Shown piece by piece: positions 1-10,477 of a stretch of DNA of 64,000 nt. The notes under the pieces are model-generated. The model worked only from the letters and a program-made list of their open reading frames with translations, was not told the origin of the DNA and did not search any database. Origin of the DNA: Cyprinodon diabolis (lineage: Eukaryota > Chordata > Actinopteri > Cyprinodontiformes > Cyprinodontidae); contig CM060082.1 of assembly GCA_030533445.1 (NCBI GenBank), positions 32,321,817 to 32,385,816 of the forward strand, in the 5' to 3' direction. The position numbers and the translations under genes were made by a program. Within the stretch, counting starts at the first letter, position 1. Each line of letters starts with the position of its first letter.

Positions 1-880
1 GCTGTCGCTGGGCAACACGGACTTTCAACTCCCTCCAAAGATTTTCTATGGGGTTGAGATCTGGAGACTAGCTAGGCCACTCCAGGACCTTGAAATGCTT
101 CTTATGAAGCCACTCCTTCGTTACCCGGGCGGTGTGTTTGGGATCATTGTCATGCTGAAAGACCCAGCCACGTTTCATCTTCAATGCCCTTGCTGATGGA
201 AGGAGGTTTTCACTCAAAATTTGACGATACATGGCCCCATTCATTCTTTCCTTCACACGGATCAGTCGTCCTGGTCCCTTAGCAGAAAAACAGCCCCAAA
301 GCATGATGTTTCCACCCCCATGCTTCACTGTAGGTATGGTGTTCTTTGGATGCAACTCAGCATTCTCTCTCCTCCAAACACGACGAGTAGAGTTTTTACC
401 AAAAAGTTCTATTTTGGTTTCATCTGACCATAAGATATTCTCCCAGTCATCGTCTGGATCATCCAAATGCTCTCTAGCAAACTTGAGACGGGCCTTGACA
501 TGTACTGGCTTAAGCAGGGGGACACGTCTGGCACTGCAGGATTTGAGTCCCTGGCGACGTAGTGTGTTACTGATGGTAGCCTTTGTTACTTTGGTCCCAG
601 CTCTCTGCAGGTCATTCACTAGGTCCCCCCGTGTGGTTCTGGGATTTTTACTCACCGTTCTTGTGATCATTTTGACCCCACGGGGTGAGATCTTGCGTGG
701 AGCCCCAGATCGAGGAAGATTATCAGTGGTGTTTTATGTTTTCCATTTTCTAATAATTGATCCCACAGTTGATTTCTTCACACCAAGCTGTTTACCTATT
801 GCAGATTCAGACTTCCCAGCCTGGTGCAGGTCTATAATTTAGTTTCGGGTGTCCTTTGACAGCTCTCTAGTTTTGGCCAT
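1..880 (-). pseudogene. Tc1-like transposase pseudogene (three in-frame stops, C-terminus off window)
   Basis: Reading from an ATG at 880 (start MAKTRELSKD) the frame encodes an N-terminal helix-turn-helix paired-like DNA-binding domain, including [16 protein letters not shown]. The DDE catalytic domain follows with [11 protein letters not shown] (first Asp), [10 protein letters not shown] (second Asp) and SPDLNPIENLW with the Glu two residues on (DD34E arrangement). Three nonsense codons interrupt the same frame: TAA at 841-839, TAA at 736-734 and TAG at 70-68, the last just before SPDLNPIE. There is no frameshift between them, so decay has been mainly by point mutation. The copy cannot make an active enzyme. 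It was presumably a cut-and-paste transposase acting at TA sites. Confidence 0.9.
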
Positions 881-1246
881 GGTGGAGTTTAGAGTGTGAC
901 TGTTTGAGGTTGTGGACAGGTGTCTTTTATACTGATAACGGGTTCAAACAGGTGCCATTAATGAAGGTAACGAGTGGAGGACAGAGGAGCCTCTTACAGA
1001 AGAAGTTACAGGTCTGTGAGAGCCAGGAATCTTGCTTGGTTGTAACTGACCAAATACTTATTTTCCACCATATTTTGCAAATAAATTCTTTAAAAATCAG
1101 ACAATGTGATTTTCTGGATTTTTTTTTCTCATTTTGTCTCTCATAGTTGAGGTATATCTATGATGAAAATTACCGGCCTCTCTCATCTTTTTAAGTGGGA
1201 GAACTTGCACTATTGGTGGCTGACTAAATACTTTTTTGCCCCACTG
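1..1246 (-). mobile_element. Tc1/mariner-like DNA transposon, decayed, cut by the left window edge
   Basis: One terminal inverted repeat ends at 1246 with the outermost bases CAGTGGGGC when read on the minus strand, followed by a TA dinucleotide at 1247-1248, the standard Tc1/mariner target. The body encodes a transposase relic on the minus strand (880 down to 1). About 360 bp of non-coding DNA separates the terminal repeat from the transposase start, as in fish Tc1 elements with long terminal repeats. The other terminus lies outside the window. The element sits in the DAP intron downstream of exon 3 and its transposase has the same orientation as DAP. Confidence 0.9.
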
Positions 1247-1247
1247 T

Positions 1248-1406
<159 letters not shown>

Positions 1407-1446
1407 TTTTTTAAATCTTCAATACAAAATGTTTATATAATATTAT

Positions 1447-1516
1447 ATTATTAGTTACTAAATTAGTTGACGATTATTTCAATAATCGATTAATCCAATA
1501 ACCTGTTTCAGCCCTA
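1447..1516. mobile_element. Right-end fragment of TAGGGCTG-type hAT-like MITE
   Basis: The block holds TTAGTTGACGATTATTTC, then an AATCGATTAATCC motif, and ends in CAGCCCTA at 1516. The same end is seen at 6365-6371 and 8197-8204. The left part is missing, apparently lost in or beyond the TA microsatellite. Confidence 0.7.
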
Positions 1517-2390
1517 ATATATAACAAAGATATAATAAATAGACATAAGAGGAATAGAATAGAGTTCAATAGAATAGCAGTGTGCATGAGCAACAAGTAA
1601 AACCAGCTAATATAATCTTTTTTTGATAATTTAATTATTCTTGAAAAGCCAAACCTGTCTTGTAAGTATTGAAAAGTATTTTGAGCTTCATTTATCTAGA
1701 TGACCAAAAAGGCAAAGCAACAAGTGTGGGAGGGGCAGCACTGGAGCTTCACCAACTCCTAACAGCTGGTGACACAGAGCATCACATTAAAAAGGACTTA
1801 AAGCTGCGAAATAAGGAAATAAAGGAACATCTTAGCGATTATTCTGGTAACCAGTCTACGCTGACCAACAACTGTCTTCAAAATTAACAGAACTCTCATA
1901 ATCCTAAAAGCTATCAATTCACTTTTAAACCTGACAAAAACAAAGTGTAAAAAAAATACAGAATACTGTTCTAAGCTGCTCTTTAAATCTGCTGAGCTAA
2001 TTATTTTTATTCACTGCAGATTTAAGACATCTAGGTTTACCGAACCCTTTCCCGACAGAGACTCAGAAATTCCCGTCTTTTCAGCCAGTAAACAAACTGA
2101 AACCTTGCAGCTTAACTTTTTTTCGTTTACTGCTAATAAATCGGCACAGGATGACAATCACTGCCTCCTTAACATCAACACACAGAGGAAATCATCCAAT
2201 TATAACCAAATTATTTTTATTGTAATTACTGTTCCCCACACTTTACATGTTCATAACATAACAGGCACAACTCCTACTTTAGATTTAAATTAATATCCAA
2301 CAGCCATTTTGGCTTAACTACTAAAGGGAAGCATTTAATAAAAGAAATGACAATCTGTCTTTCTCTGTATACGTAAATAATATAGCTTAC
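1517..2390. other. DAP intron 3 (part), no feature seen
   Basis: AT-rich intronic DNA downstream of DAP exon 3. A short open frame at 1669-1887 on the plus strand resembles nothing I recognise. No candidate for DAP exon 4 (expected to begin Gly-Asp-Lys-Asp-Phe) was found here, so that exon probably lies left of the window. Confidence 0.6.
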
Positions 2391-2433
2391 CTTTGTGACT
2401 ACTCCAGATACAATCACTGGGGCCTTTGGTGGG
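2391..2433 (-). CDS. dap: DAP exon 3 (death-associated protein)
   Basis: This 43-nt exon has a TTTTTTAG acceptor just above 2433 and a GTAAGC donor below 2391. It completes a Ser codon split over the exon 2/3 junction (AG from exon 2, C here), then reads PPKAPVIVSGVVTK and ends in phase 0. Human DAP has SPPKPTVFISGVIARG at this point, so the match covers the whole exon. The split Ser corresponds to human Ser51, one of two sites phosphorylated by mTOR to restrain DAP; here it is residue 52. The final exon, which should carry GDKDF and the conserved C-terminal half, is not in the window. The exon is too short for ORF finding; it was placed by homology and splice phase. Confidence 0.9.
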
Positions 2434-4087
2434 CTAAAAAAGAGAAGAAAAAAAAAAAAGAACCTTATCATTTATGGTGCTTTAGAGATGAGTAAATATG
2501 AGAGAGTTTGAAGGTTACAGGTAAATGACTGCAGAACCAAAGGCTAGAAACAGAAAACCCCATAGTGACGCCATGCCAAAATACGGACATCCCAAGCTGT
2601 CAAAACAGCTGCAGTTTTACCCTCTGGCATCACACATCCATCCACACACACACAGCGGATGGAGCTGCCAGCAGCTCAAATAGCCCCATTTATTCTGGAC
2701 AAACACTGGTTCACACAGAGGGAGGAGAAGTAGCAGAAAAAAAACAAAGAAATGAAGAATTAAAAAGGACCAGGATGAAGGCTGGAAAAGTTTAAAGTTG
2801 AAGGATAAAAGAGACGCATTTGGGGAAGGAAAGAAGGGACAGGAGGGGGAAATGCGGGTCAAGGCAGAGAGAACAGGGAGCCAAAGGCTTTTATAATAAA
2901 CAACCGTTAGAGGAGATGAAATAGGCTGAAGTGCTCGCTCACCCACTAAGGCGAAGGATCGAGGCCGAGAAAAAGGGGAGAAGGAAGGCAGAACCTAAGT
3001 GAGTATCGACCTTAGGGTGACAAACGAGGGACGTGTAATTTTAAGGGAGCAGGGGTGCAGTTACCCTCCTTCAAACTCCCCTTAAGCACAGCAGCAAACA
3101 TCTCTAACTAATGTTTAGTCAATTTACACCCTAAATACGTTCAAAAGAAGGAAGATTTTAACATTTAAAGGCATATGCTGCTTACTTAGACAGAATAAAT
3201 CAACTTTATATTGCTCAAAGTGTCCAGTATAGTTAATTCATCACATCTGTCCTGCATATATCATAGCAATTAAGAGTCCTGGCACAAATAAAATCTCCCG
3301 CCTCTTGTCTTAATGAGAATATTTACCTCCTGGCAAAAACTGGATGCTTGCATATGTTTGAATGTGGCGGCTTGACACTCAAAATACGAGGTTGAGAGTC
3401 TCTCTATTAGCGATTCAATTAACCAAAAACATGAGGTTTTAGCAGCACGAGTGTTCCAGCATGCAGGCGAAACTCTGCTTAGTGTCAGTGTGGAAAAAAT
3501 AAACTGGAGTTGAAATGTTTTAAGCTAAGGGAGGGAATAAATCAGCTGCTGCCAGAAAAATAAGTGCATATTTGGCAATTTACTCTATTTGTTTATGTGA
3601 AACGAACATGTCAGCTAAACTGCAGTGGGGAAAAAGGGAATATGAATACATTACGAACGTGACAGTTGACGGAAAAAAAGAGAAATGATAGAGGAGCACT
3701 GTTTTCAGCAGGCCAATCACAGGGGAAGAAGACAATCTAAATAGGGGTTTAAGGTGCAGAAGGACTGAAGCAATAGTTGCTTGATCAAAAACATGAAGCT
3801 TTTAAGTATCTAAAAACCTTTCAATGATACAGATTTTCAAACTAATTACAGCTTAGATCCTTTTGGTTTACTTTCTGACTCGGTGGAATAAAAATCTATC
3901 AGTAAAAGAGAAGACAGGCAAACTTAGAGACGCCACAACGCCTCCTGAGGTTTAGCGATCCCAGGAGAACGTGGCAGCCTTCTGAATCAGAGCCAGGCTG
4001 CAGGGGGCAGCAGAGAGCCACGCAGAATCCATTAGAGGAGCTGCACTGTCACAGTCAATGAGGAAGAGTTTCCAACAAAGAAAGGAA

Positions 4088-4114
4088 GGGGGGGGGGGGG
4101 GGGGGGGGGGGGGG
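4088..4114 (+). repeat. Uninterrupted G27 homopolymer
   Basis: Twenty-seven consecutive G on the plus strand, which is the template strand of DAP; the transcript reads C27. Such a run can fold into G-quadruplex DNA and is prone to length error and to sequencing error. Flanks are ordinary intron. Confidence 0.95.
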
Positions 4115-5764
4115 AAGAGCTACACAGAGCAAATCTAACCCAACAAGACAAAAGGGTAAAATGAGCATGAGTTTATTTGTTGGGCATCTCTCTCCCTCCG
4201 CGGTTCGTGCTAAACCCCCCCACCCATCGCCCCTTTGCTTCAACAGAGCAGGAAGTTTGTAGTGGTGGGCGAGGTGGTGGTTGCCCTGGAAACAGATGCC
4301 TGTTGCTCATCCTCCTACCATCCTCTTTTTCCTCCTTACAACTTTTTTTTTCTCCCATCCTAAACTGTCAGCTAACAGAGCATTTCACCAGAGCTTGTGC
4401 CCGCAGTGTTTTGGGGTAGCAACTTCAGAAGCATCTCCTTTTATCCTCCAGGAGCCCAAAAGTCGAACGGCAGAAAAACAGAGCGCTGCCCTCTTTCACC
4501 TGCACGAATACAGACCGGTTTGTCTGATTAGCTTCTGCACTTTGCTTCTATCCGACTGGCAGCGTTTTAAAGGAAGATAAGGGGCATTTTACCCAAAAAT
4601 GCAGCTAATTTACTGCTGGTATGTCTGAGAAACAAATTCACCTGACAGACAGTAAGCAGGCTGGATCTAAAGTATGTGTTTTCCTCTCTTCAACCCGTCT
4701 CCTCCATCACTTACCTGCCAGGCTTATCTCTACCATATTTTCAAAACCCTCCCTGTGTCATCATCATCATAATAATAATCCCCCCCTCTCCCTCATAATC
4801 CCTCATCTATCAATCGCTCCCTCGGTGGCCTATCCATCCACCTCCGTTAGATTGGTTGTAGCAGGTGTTCCCCTGACTCTCTGGCTGCTCCTAAGGCAAC
4901 ATTTACAGTGCAGCCACCTGCTAGGAGTCCTCACCCCCCCGCTGATGCTCGGTGTGACTAAAACACACAGCACATGGCGTGGTGGTGCTACACAACATAT
5001 GCTCTTATATACGCTGGCAGGTAATTGTCAGTTATCAAGCTAAGCATATAACACCAAGATGCAAAAGCTATATTATGGCAGCAAATCAGGGAAAGAGACG
5101 AGTCAGAAGGGACCTCCTTTTTGATTATGATCCACTACATGTTTAATTTTATTTTAAAACATGGCTGGGAATGATTTCCCTTGTTTGGGCTGAGATCCCT
5201 AAATAGAAAGAGAAATATATCGAGAAATTACAGAGGTTAATTAAAACTTGACACCTCTTGAATAAGATGACTAAAAAAAATCTTTAAACAATTGATCTGT
5301 GATAGTGTAATCTCACAGCAAAGTGCATTTATTCAGTGGAGGAACACCACTTTGCTTCTAACAAATCAATTTTGGTACAATCACTGCTACCAGATACAAT
5401 CCTACACAATAAATGTACCTGGAGGATTATAGGAGTTTTAACAGTTTCTACTTAATGATTCTGCTTTCCTGGGGTGTAAATATGTTGCAACTTTCAGCCC
5501 CTGTCCTTCTAGGTAGGACTGGGTGATAACATGGCTTATATCTCAGATATTTCCCTATCAAATTTGATAAAATCAACGCTGCTTAGTCATGTTGAATGAC
5601 AAGCGTTTCTTTCAAAATCTTGGTTTGATTACATTGGATCTTAATTTAAAGGGCAACACAATTGAAGCTGTTAAAATGCTTATTAAACATTTAAAATAAA
5701 ACAAACTCAAATGTAGTTATTTTTCAAAAATTACATTTCCATAAACCGAAAATGTTATTGATAT

Positions 5765-6371
5765 TAGGGCTGCAGCTAAAGATTATTTTGCAAATCAATT
5801 AATCTGTTGAATATTTTTCCGATTAATCGATTATTAACCAGATTCCTTAAAGAAGATTTTTTTTAATGAAATTAAACCAGTTGAAACAAAAACTTTTCCA
5901 TTTGACTTCTGGACAGATGAAAAAAACTAAAATTTATCTTGCAAAATGTTAATTTTTTTTTTACAATTTTGGTATAATTGCTGCTCTAAGTTGGTCGCTC
6001 TGTGAGCTAAAGGCTTATTTTAGAGTCTTCATACTCAAATTAATGATGAATCAATTACTAAATTAGTTGAAGATTATTTCAATAATCGGCATCTGCACTG
6101 AGCCTCGTTCTGCTGGAGGTTTCTTCCTGTTAAAAGGGAGTTTTTCCTCTCCACTGTCGCTACAAGGATGCTTAGTGTAAGGGATTGCTGAAGAGTCAAT
6201 GAGTCGATGCAGTCAACTGGTTTTCCTTAGATAGAAAAAATTTAATTAATTTGACTGGATGATCCGGTGAACTGTAAAGAGCCTTGAGATGACATGTGTT
6301 GTGAATTGGTGCTATATAAATAAACGGAATTGAATTAATCATGATTAATCTGATTTATTGTTTCAGCCCTA
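5765..6371. mobile_element. hAT-like MITE (TAGGGCTG ends) split by a LINE tail
   Basis: The element begins TAGGGCTG at 5765 and ends CAGCCCTA at 6371. It is flanked by ATTGATAT (5757-5764) and ATTAATAT (6372-6379), an 8-bp target duplication with one mismatch, as expected for hAT transposition. Inner sequence near both ends carries GATTAATCGATTA-like palindromes. No transposase is encoded. A LINE 3' tail (6089-6345) has inserted near the right end, so the MITE is older than that LINE copy. Confidence 0.8.
6089..6345 (+). mobile_element. LINE 3' tail (L2/Rex-like), 5'-truncated, nested in MITE
   Basis: It reads CTGAGCCT..CTGCTGGAGGTTTC..TTTTTCCTCTCCACTGTCGC and ends in TATATAAATAAACGGAATTGAATT. 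The same 3' region with the same end recurs at 44608, 44982 and 46540 (plus) and 25668 (minus). A shared 3' end with different 5' break points is the signature of target-primed reverse transcription. TAATC-like bases flank both sides. It is non-coding. Confidence 0.8.
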
Positions 6372-6724
6372 ATTAATATATTCCATCAATTAATCACCCA
6401 GTCCTACTTCTAGGCTTGTCAAAGCAAAGGACGAACCTCACATCTCGTAGGATAGGCGAGACATTTTTCCTTGTTAGAACACCTGTCAAAAAGCTGGTTT
6501 TAATATCAATCTGATGGAATCTAGTGATAAACTGAAACTATGGTCGTCATTGGGCGATTTTACAGGATACTGTGACTAAGCAACACAGGAATGTTTCATT
6601 AAAAAAACAATAAAGTTTAATCCATGGTCATATGAGTCCACAGACATTGTAGAAATCTTGTGGGAAATCTTGTGTCTGAGTCTAAAAAACGATTGTTCTT
6701 TCTGCAAATGAGTGTCTGTACTGT

Positions 6725-6815
6725 TAAGTTAAAATTATTTGATTACTAAATTAGTAGACGATTATTTTAATAATAATTTAGCAGAATTGACTTGATTGTT
6801 TCAACACTAATTTAT
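6725..6815. mobile_element. Fragment of TAGGGCTG-type MITE
   Basis: It holds GATTACTAAATTAGTAGACGATTATTTTAATAAT followed by GTTTCAACACTAAT, a diverged version of the right end seen at 6055-6090/6350-6371. The terminal CAGCCC has mutated. No left end was seen. Confidence 0.5.
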
Positions 6816-7587
6816 TTTGTTTCTAATTAATCAAATGACTCAATTTAACGATTAAATTTTTCAGAGTGACATTCTGCTTCTGCAGCTGGGCTGCAACATA
6901 TCAGGAAAACATTTCATGGCCATACAACAGTTTCAAACTGCGATGATGATATTGCTTAAATAAACACAATTTCCCATAGCTCAATGACGGATTAAAAGTG
7001 GAATGAATCGAAGGCTTTATTCACATCTTTAGAAATGCTGCGAATGAATAAAGGCATCTTTGAAATACCTGCAAGACGTTGGCGAGTTGCTTTACAAGGA
7101 CAAGAAATAAAATGCGTATTTCCCACCTGTCCTTGCCTTCAAGTCTTGTTCCATTAAGAAGTGAAAATGAAGATAGCAAGGTTTTAAGATTTTTAAAGAG
7201 CAAAATGATTAGTTTTAAACCTTTAACCAACTGCATCAAGAATAAGAAGTAAACTTGTATCTATATGACTGAGAAACAACAATAATACAAAAGAAAAAAA
7301 ATCTTCCATTTTCAGCTTAAGATCTCAGTTTGGGCCAAATTGAGAAACAGGCAGCAACATATTTTCAACATCATGCATAACTTCAACTTCTGCCAACCAG
7401 CATCTTAAAATAAGGAAGTATTTATTTTTAAGAGTGGGAAGGCTGCCACACCCTGATCTGACTCAGATTCTTCTGACATTCCTACCACACAACTTTTTCT
7501 TTACCAGCCTCTTATAAAAAAATAACCCAAGTTTTGTTTTACTTTTTTTTTCCAACTCAGCCACACATTTTATGTTGAAATCGATGT

Positions 7588-8204
7588 TAGGGCTGAAACA
7601 ATTAATCTGATTAATCGATTACTGAAATTATTTTCAACTAATTCAGTACTCGATAATTTGTTAAATGGACAATAGACTGTAAAACATGGCTATAGCTGAT
7701 CAAGCAACCCACTTAGAGCACAAATTATATCAAAATTGTAAAAAAAATTATATAAAATTTTGCATTCAAGATATAAAAAAAAAGTTTTTGTTTTTTCCCC
7801 CCCAGTTTTTATTGTCATTACCCTGTAGAAGAACAGAGCAACGAAATGCACTCTCTGCATTTAACCCATCCCTTTGCGGAGCAGTGGGCTGCCATTGTGT
7901 GGCGCCCGGAGAGCAGTGTGGGGGTAAAGGGTCTTTTTTTGCTCAGGGACCCAGAGTGGCAGTCTATGGAAGTGGGGCTTGAACTCAGAACCTGTGGATT
8001 CCAAGCGGAATGTACTAGTCCACCACTCATTGTCAATGTGCTCTATGCAGAACTCCTCAAGTGGAAAAGTCTTAGTTACACCTGGTTTAATTTAGTAAAA
8101 AGTCGTCTTTAAGGAACCTTTGCCTATCCTATAAGAAATCGATTGATCGAAAAAAGAATTGATAAATGAATCAGTTTGCAAAATAATAATTAGTTGCAGC
8201 CCTA
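7588..8204. mobile_element. TAGGGCTG-type hAT-like MITE with internal dispersed repeat
   Basis: The left end, TAGGGCTGAAACAATTAATC at 7588, and right end, AATTAGTTGCAGCCCTA finishing at 8204, match the family at 5765. The interior from about 7800 to 8040 is unrelated sequence. The 8 bp outside each end (ATCGATGT and CTTGCTCA) do not match, so the ends may come from different copies or the flank has rearranged. Confidence 0.65.
7800..8040. repeat. Dispersed repeat inserted in MITE
   Basis: The segment contains GCATTTAACCCATCCC, GGAGCAGTGGGCTGCC, GGCGCCCGGAGAGCAG and GGGACCCAGAGTGGC. From memory these are parts of a very common teleost interspersed repeat of uncertain class. The open frames across it on both strands are not genes. 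Confidence 0.6.
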
Positions 8205-8205
8205 C

Positions 8206-8345
8206 TTGCTCAGTGAGTAGCACTGCCGCCTTGCAGCAAGAAGATCTGGGTTTGATCCCAGGTCTGTCTCTTTCTGCATGGAGTTTGGATGTTCTCTCTA
8301 AGCATGGGTCCTCTCCGGGTACTCTGGCTTCCTCCCACAGTTTCT
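8206..8345. repeat. Teleost dispersed repeat (CTCCGGGTACTCTGGCTTCC type)
   Basis: It holds GAGTAGCACTGCCGCCTTGC, a GATCTGGGTTTGATCCCAGG stretch that looks tRNA-like, and CTCCGGGTACTCTGGCTTCC. This kind of sequence is repeated widely in fish genomes (from memory). It is probably the reverse side of the family represented by 24166-24305. Confidence 0.55.
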
Positions 8346-8349
8346 CTAA

Positions 8350-8790
8350 GGCCCCGTCCACACGAAGTCAAAACGAACACGAAACGCTAATATTTTCCAG
8401 AACGTTTGTCGTAAAGACGGAGACGTAAAATAAATGTGATCGTCCACACGAATCCATGAAAACGCTGCAAAATGTATGCCAGGCCTGTAAGTGGAGCTGT
8501 GGTGCCAAAGCAAAAATAGGCGACAAAATGTTGGGCATGCGCACTAATATTTATACATGGTTACCCTGCGGGTCCATTTTCGTGGTTCAGTCAAATTCAG
8601 GTGCTGAACTATGTCGTCTATACTGCTCTGTTCTTCCTGGAGATATTCCAGAAGAAGAAGATTCTGTTGTAAGCCCGACAGCAGGGTGAGTAGCATGAGC
8701 AGCAACCATTCAACACAGTACGACGCCATTGTTGTTGTGATACTGTGTCGCGCATGCGTGTTTAGAGGCGAGCTTAGGATAAGCATGACA
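8350..8790. repeat. Partial MITE-like repeat (GGCCCCGTCCACACG type)
   Basis: It starts AAGGCCCCGTCCACACGAAG and repeats CGTCCACACGAA near 8440, followed by CpG-containing sequence with GCGCATGCG-like motifs near 8535 and 8750. CCCCGTCCACACG starts a MITE common in fish (from memory). A matching right end was not found. A minus-strand open frame at 8544-8786 may be a transposon relic but is not assignable. Confidence 0.4.
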
Positions 8791-10377
8791 GAAAAGGGAT
8801 GGATGGATGCAGCCCTACTTTATGTGCTTTTTTTTTTTACTTTTTATTGCTCATCTTGGTACAAAAAGAAAACAGGAACCAATAGTATTATTAATGGTAA
8901 TTACTAGGCTGCCTTGTATTCTCACTTATAATTAAAATACTCAGAAAAAAACTCAAAATCAAGTAGTGCAGATTTAGAACATGCATGGAGTGATCAACCA
9001 GGGCTGTTCTACAAAGGGCAGCCTAAGAAAAGTTCCCAATTGTTAGTAATGTTCCTGACCGCTGCTCTCTGCTGCGTGCGCCTTCGTCACCTGCCATTTA
9101 TAGCCACCGATTAACCTGCAAACGTGGTGTGAACGCAGCACCTGTACCGCTGTGCACATAGCTGACGGGACCTCATGAATATTGATTCTCCCCCTAGAAA
9201 GGAGGCGTTCTTGAGGCGATCAGAGGCAGCAGGCAGCACATCTCCTTAAACTGTGACCAGCCAAGAAAAAAACGTTGTCAGGCAACAAAAGAAGAACTCG
9301 GAGGCGAGAGAGAGAAGAACAATGATTTTTTTTCCGCTCTGAAATGGATTCGTTGTGATGTAAAACATGCAAACCAAGGCCGTTTACGGCAGACAAAAGT
9401 GACTGCTGAATGGCTGCTCATGTTAATGCAGTAATTATGCAGCAATCATGTTGTTTACTGAATTAGCAAGCAAGAGAGTAGGAAAAAAAAAAAAAAAAAA
9501 CACAGGTCCTGGAGCGAAATGCGTACAGCCATGCTTATAGAAAGCAGCTAAATTGCTTAGTAGCAATTACAGGCCCTGTGTTTGATTACCAACCTACAAA
9601 TTAACGCATTTACGCCTTGCTTGAACATATTCACAATCTGCTATACATTCACTATACTCTATAAGACGAAAATATTATTCACATTTCACTACAGTTCTGT
9701 AAAGTGGAGCATTCTGTTGGTTTCTTGATATTTTGCATATCTAAGGAGTTTTTTCCATCTTTACCTTTTTCCTTAAAAAGTCAAAACGACAGAGAAAAAA
9801 ATAACCTGCCCTGGGCATACAGGTTTTAATAGGACATACTTAATGGAAAATATGAGATCAATCTGGAAAAAATTATCTCATGCCACTTCAAGGACAATCA
9901 TCTCTAACCCTGAACACAAGCTGAACTATGTGATAACTCCTATTCTCTTTTTATTTGAAAATTCCTTACATCTCCAAAGATTCTGTGCACAATTAGGAAA
10001 ACATAATTTCTATTTAAAGCTATTTCCTTTCGGTGTTAAGTATGAAAAGTTTAATTACATACTGTAACTGTGATTGTTCTTTTCGCGACATGTTTAGACA
10101 ACACTTGCTGCCTCGTGCAAATATGGGCTGGCAACACCTCTGAATAAAGTGACACCAATCACATGCACAATAGAAGTTCTTGCTGCATGTTCAGTAGGAG
10201 AGGGGACTATTCAAATCTTCAGTTATTGTATTTTTTTCGTCCGAAAGTATCTTCAATAAAAATATTTTTTTAGCATCTTCATTAGAAATATAAAAGTGTT
10301 ATATATGTAGTTTATGGGACTGCGTTGTTCAAAAAGAGTCGAATAAAAAGCTTAGCGGTCCGTCGCCACCGTGTTAC

Positions 10378-10477
10378 CTGACGCTGACGTACTCCTCCTC
10401 ATCGTCGTCTTTCTGAGGCGGCTCTGGTGCAGGAGTAGGCTGATGCTTCTGCACTATCCTCATCCCTCCTGCTTTCA
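10378..10477 (-). CDS. dap: DAP exon 2 (death-associated protein)
   Basis: This 100-nt exon runs from a TTTGTTGCAG acceptor above 10477 to a CAG/GTAACA donor below 10378. With the G carried over from exon 1 it reads VKAGGMRIVQKHQPTP, then a Pro/acidic stretch (APEPPQKDDDEEE) and YVSV, ending in phase 2. VKAGGMRIVQKH is identical to human DAP residues 19-30, the most conserved block of the family. The acidic linker differs in sequence from the human one but keeps charge and length within a few residues. DAP is a small, largely disordered cytosolic protein that suppresses autophagy and is held inactive by mTOR phosphorylation. Confidence 0.95.

Larger units (their letters stand above)
2434..10377. 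other. dap: DAP intron 2, repeat-rich
   Basis: This 7.9-kb phase-2 intron holds a run of 27 G, three pieces of a TAGGGCTG-ended MITE family, a LINE 3' tail, dispersed fish repeats at 7.8-8.8 kb, and an A18 tract near 9483. Between these (2.5-4.0 kb, 4.2-5.7 kb, 8.8-10.3 kb) I see only AT-rich intronic DNA with short open frames lacking recognisable domains. Confidence 0.8.

Noticed and set aside
231..842. 203-codon plus-strand open frame
   Set aside because: It is the antisense shadow of the Tc1 transposase relic on the minus strand.
4177..5043. Plus-strand open frames of 80-140 codons in DAP intron 2
   Set aside because: Low-complexity composition, no domain, no splice or promoter context.
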